The notes under the pieces: model-generated
Told to the model about the DNA's origin: nothing
Seen by the model: only the letters and a program-made list of their open reading frames with translations
The model's database searches: none
Translations under genes and position numbers: made by a program
NCBI RefSeq assembly: GCF_001042905.1
Contig: NZ_JYLB01000002.1
Span: 558,001-622,000, forward strand
Reading direction: 5' to 3'
DNA: 64,000 nucleotides
From: Pseudomonas lini
GTDB taxonomy: Bacteria; Pseudomonadota; Gammaproteobacteria; Pseudomonadales; Pseudomonadaceae
In this document: piece by piece, positions 62,266 to 64,000 of the stretch
Layout of the letters: each line of letters starts with the position of its first letter
How positions within the stretch are numbered: position 1 is the stretch's first letter

Positions 62266-63329
62266 GCCCGGAATTCTGGCGCGGCAAGCGGGTTCTACTG
62301 ACCGGCCACACCGGTTTCAAGGGCAGCTGGCTGACGTTGTGGCTGCAAAGCCTCGGTGCTGAGGTCAGCGGATTTTCGCTCGATCCATCCACCGAGCCGA
62401 GCCTGTTCGAACTGGCGCGGGTGGCCGAGGGCATCAACGATCAGCGCGGCGACCTGCGTGACCTGGGCGCGTTGCTGGAACTGATCGCCGATGTGCAGCC
62501 GGAAATCGTCCTGCACCTGGCGGCCCAACCGCTGGTGCGTGAAGGCTATCGCGACCCGCTGGGAACTTACTCCAGTAACGTCATGGGCACCCTCAATCTG
62601 CTCGAAGCGATCCGCCAGGTCGGCGGCGTGCGCGCCTGCGTGCTGGTGACCACCGACAAGGTTTATGCGAACAAGGAATGGCTGTGGCCATATCGCGAAG
62701 ACGAAGCCCTCGGCGGCCATGATCCTTACAGCAGCAGCAAGGCTTGCTGTGAATTGTTGGCGCAGTCTTATGCAGCGTCGTTTTTCCCGGCTGACAAGTA
62801 CGCCGAACACGGTCTGGCGTTGGCCACCGCGCGTGCAGGCAACGTGTTGGGTGGTGGCGACTTCGCGCCGGAGCGTTTGATTCCTGACGTGCTCAAGGCC
62901 TGGTCGGCGGATGAGCCCGTGACCCTGCGCTACCCGCAAGCCGTGCGCCCGTGGCAGCACGCACTGGAACCCTTGGCTGGCTACCTGCAACTGGCCGCCG
63001 GTCTTTACGAGCAAGGCCCAGGATTCGCCGGCGCATGGAACTTCGGCCCGAGCGAAGCGGACATGTGCAGCGTCGGCGAAGTCGTCGAGCTGCTCGCCAG
63101 CCGCTGGCCACAAGCGCGCGGCTTGCGCATCGAACCGAGTGATTTGCATGAGGCTGGTCTGCTGCGCCTGGACAGCAGCCGCGCCCGTCAACTGTTGGCC
63201 TGGCAGCCGCGCTGGTCGTTGCAGCAGTGCCTGACACAGACCCTCGATTGGCACCTGGCGTGGCAGAACGGCGATGACATGCGTGAAGTCACCCTGGGCC
63301 AGTTGAACCTGTACCGAGGCGCGCTGTGA
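62247..63329 (+). CDS. rfbG: CDP-glucose 4,6-dehydratase
   Basis: Converts CDP-glucose to CDP-4-dehydro-6-deoxyglucose. The 360 residues of the extended SDR family show [16 protein letters not shown] at the N-terminus, [28 protein letters not shown] and the catalytic YxxxK in [13 protein letters not shown]. It starts at 62247 inside the end of rfbF; an ATG at 62256 is an alternative start. The stop overlaps the next gene by 4 bp. In dideoxysugar pathways RfbH would follow; it is not seen up to the window end. Confidence 0.95.
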   Translation: METMGLSPEFWRGKRVLLTGHTGFKGSWLTLWLQSLGAEVSGFSLDPSTEPSLFELARVAEGINDQRGDLRDLGALLELIADVQPEIVLHLAAQPLVREGYRDPLGTYSSNVMGTLNLLEAIRQVGGVRACVLVTTDKVYANKEWLWPYREDEALGGHDPYSSSKACCELLAQSYAASFFPADKYAEHGLALATARAGNVLGGGDFAPERLIPDVLKAWSADEPVTLRYPQAVRPWQHALEPLAGYLQLAAGLYEQGPGFAGAWNFGPSEADMCSVGEVVELLASRWPQARGLRIEPSDLHEAGLLRLDSSRARQLLAWQPRWSLQQCLTQTLDWHLAWQNGDDMREVTLGQLNLYRGAL

Positions 63330-63886
63330 GCGAATTTCTATTGAAAGCCTTGCCGCTGGCCGGTCTGTTCAGCGTGCAGCACAAACGCGTCGAAGATGAT
63401 CGCGGGCACTTCGCGCGGCTGTTCTGCGAAGGCAGCCTGAGCGCCTTCGGCCAGCCGTTTCATATTCGTCAGATCAACCATTCCTGCACACGTTTACGGG
63501 GCAGTGTGCGCGGTCTGCATTATCAAAATTCCAATGCACCGGAAGCCAAGTTGATTAGCTGCCTGCGCGGCGAGGTCTGGGATGTGGCGGTGGACTTGCG
63601 CCCCGACTCCGAAACCTTTCTGCACTGGCATGCCGAACACCTGCGGGCCGGCGACGGTCGCAGTCTGCTGATCCCGGCCGGGTTCGCCCATGGCTTCCAG
63701 ACCCTTACCGACGACGCCGAATTGCTCTACCTGCACAGCGCCGATTACACGCCTGCGCATGAGGGCGGTTTGAGCGTGAACGATCCACGGTTGGCCATCG
63801 CCTGGCCGTTGTCTGTCAATAATCTGTCGGCGCGGGATTCCAGCCATCCCTTGCTCGATGAACACTTCGCTGGAGTGCGTGTATGA
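63326..63886 (+). CDS. dTDP-4-dehydrorhamnose 3,5-epimerase-like protein (RfbC family)
   Basis: A 186-residue cupin-like epimerase. The catalytic histidine is in VRGLHYQ (about residue 65), the tyrosine in LLYLHSADYTPAHE, and the conserved LISCLRGEVWDVAVDLRPDS and FAHGFQTL are complete. In a CDP-glucose context it probably acts on CDP-4-keto-6-deoxyglucose rather than the dTDP sugar, as in CDP-sugar branched pathways. GTG 63326 overlaps the rfbG stop (GTGA). The next gene overlaps by 4 bp. Confidence 0.88.
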   Translation: MSEFLLKALPLAGLFSVQHKRVEDDRGHFARLFCEGSLSAFGQPFHIRQINHSCTRLRGSVRGLHYQNSNAPEAKLISCLRGEVWDVAVDLRPDSETFLHWHAEHLRAGDGRSLLIPAGFAHGFQTLTDDAELLYLHSADYTPAHEGGLSVNDPRLAIAWPLSVNNLSARDSSHPLLDEHFAGVRV

Positions 63887-64000
63887 ATTGCCGTGGTTGC
63901 GGTACTCCTCTGGCTTTGCCGCTGATCGACCTGGGCACCTCGCCGCCGTCCAACGCCTACGTGCGCGCCGATCAACTTGAGCAAGCCGAACAATGGGTGC
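63883..64000 (+). CDS. C-methyltransferase, N-terminal zinc domain (cut by window end)
   Basis: Only 39 codons are present. MNCRGCGTPLALPLIDLGTS with Cys3/Cys6 and the following PPSNAYV match the putative zinc-binding N-terminal domain of SAM-dependent sugar C-methyltransferases (TylC3/NovU type, PF08421). With rfbF, rfbG and the epimerase, this suggests a branched, C-methylated deoxysugar. The catalytic domain is outside the window. Confidence 0.75.
   Translation, partial: MNCRGCGTPLALPLIDLGTSPPSNAYVRADQLEQAEQWV

Overview
The window looks like the chromosome of a Pseudomonas of the P. fluorescens group. It is GC-rich and holds pseudomonad hallmarks: a lapG-lapD pair, a phhCBA/phhR phenylalanine hydroxylase cluster, flgFGHIJKL, gpsA-sixA, and many copies of the dispersed inverted repeats typical of this group (GTAGGAGCTGCCGAAGGCTG..., GTGGGAGCGGGCTTGCTCGC..., GTAGGAGCGAGGCTTGCCC...). 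This assignment rests on gene content recognised by eye; no search was run.

Layout. 1-2926: a substrate-binding-like protein (cut by the window edge) behind a TonB-dependent receptor. 3123-4975: gpsA, a DUF4389 membrane protein and sixA, then a CTCTGG hexamer array. 5174-9910: a 30-bp palindrome, an acyl-CoA synthetase-like enzyme, a hotdog thioesterase, two alpha/beta hydrolases and a glutathione transferase. 9907-11863: DUF4892 and AI-2E-type membrane protein. 11955-14625: lapG-lapD, the c-di-GMP-controlled adhesin release switch. 14895-18405: ybaN, a YecA/UPF0149 protein and recQ. 18526-23993: MarR regulator, FimV-like protein, SelW-type protein, EamA exporter with AraC regulator, LpxH-like phosphoesterase. 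24085-28406: HD protein, Mpo1-like protein, AraC regulator, trkH, nitroreductase. 28495-31465: a Cpx-like set (response regulator, Spy/CpxP-like periplasmic protein, histidine kinase). 31473-37903: coiled-coil membrane protein, yciI, yciB, then divergently rnm-yciO-scpA-scpB and rluB.

37995-39165 holds the least explained unit: a 45-residue peptide gene with a strong ribosome binding site, followed by an M29-like aminopeptidase, downstream of an unusually AT-rich stretch. It resembles a precursor peptide plus processing enzyme. 40113-43856 carries aroP, arfB, an MFS transporter and two small conserved-looking genes. 44132-48418 is the aromatic amino acid catabolism block (phhC, phhB, phhA; divergent phhR with a TyrR-like box between).

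48577-57058 is the flagellar block flgF to flgL with its own sigma-54-type promoter and without flgBCDE upstream. It is followed by a 1194-residue three-domain glycosyltransferase, a ~510-bp imperfect inverted repeat, and a translationally coupled CDP-sugar operon (rfbF, rfbG, an RfbC-like epimerase, and a C-methyltransferase cut by the window end). The position suggests a flagellin glycosylation locus. No rRNA, tRNA, CRISPR array, phage or IS element was seen.
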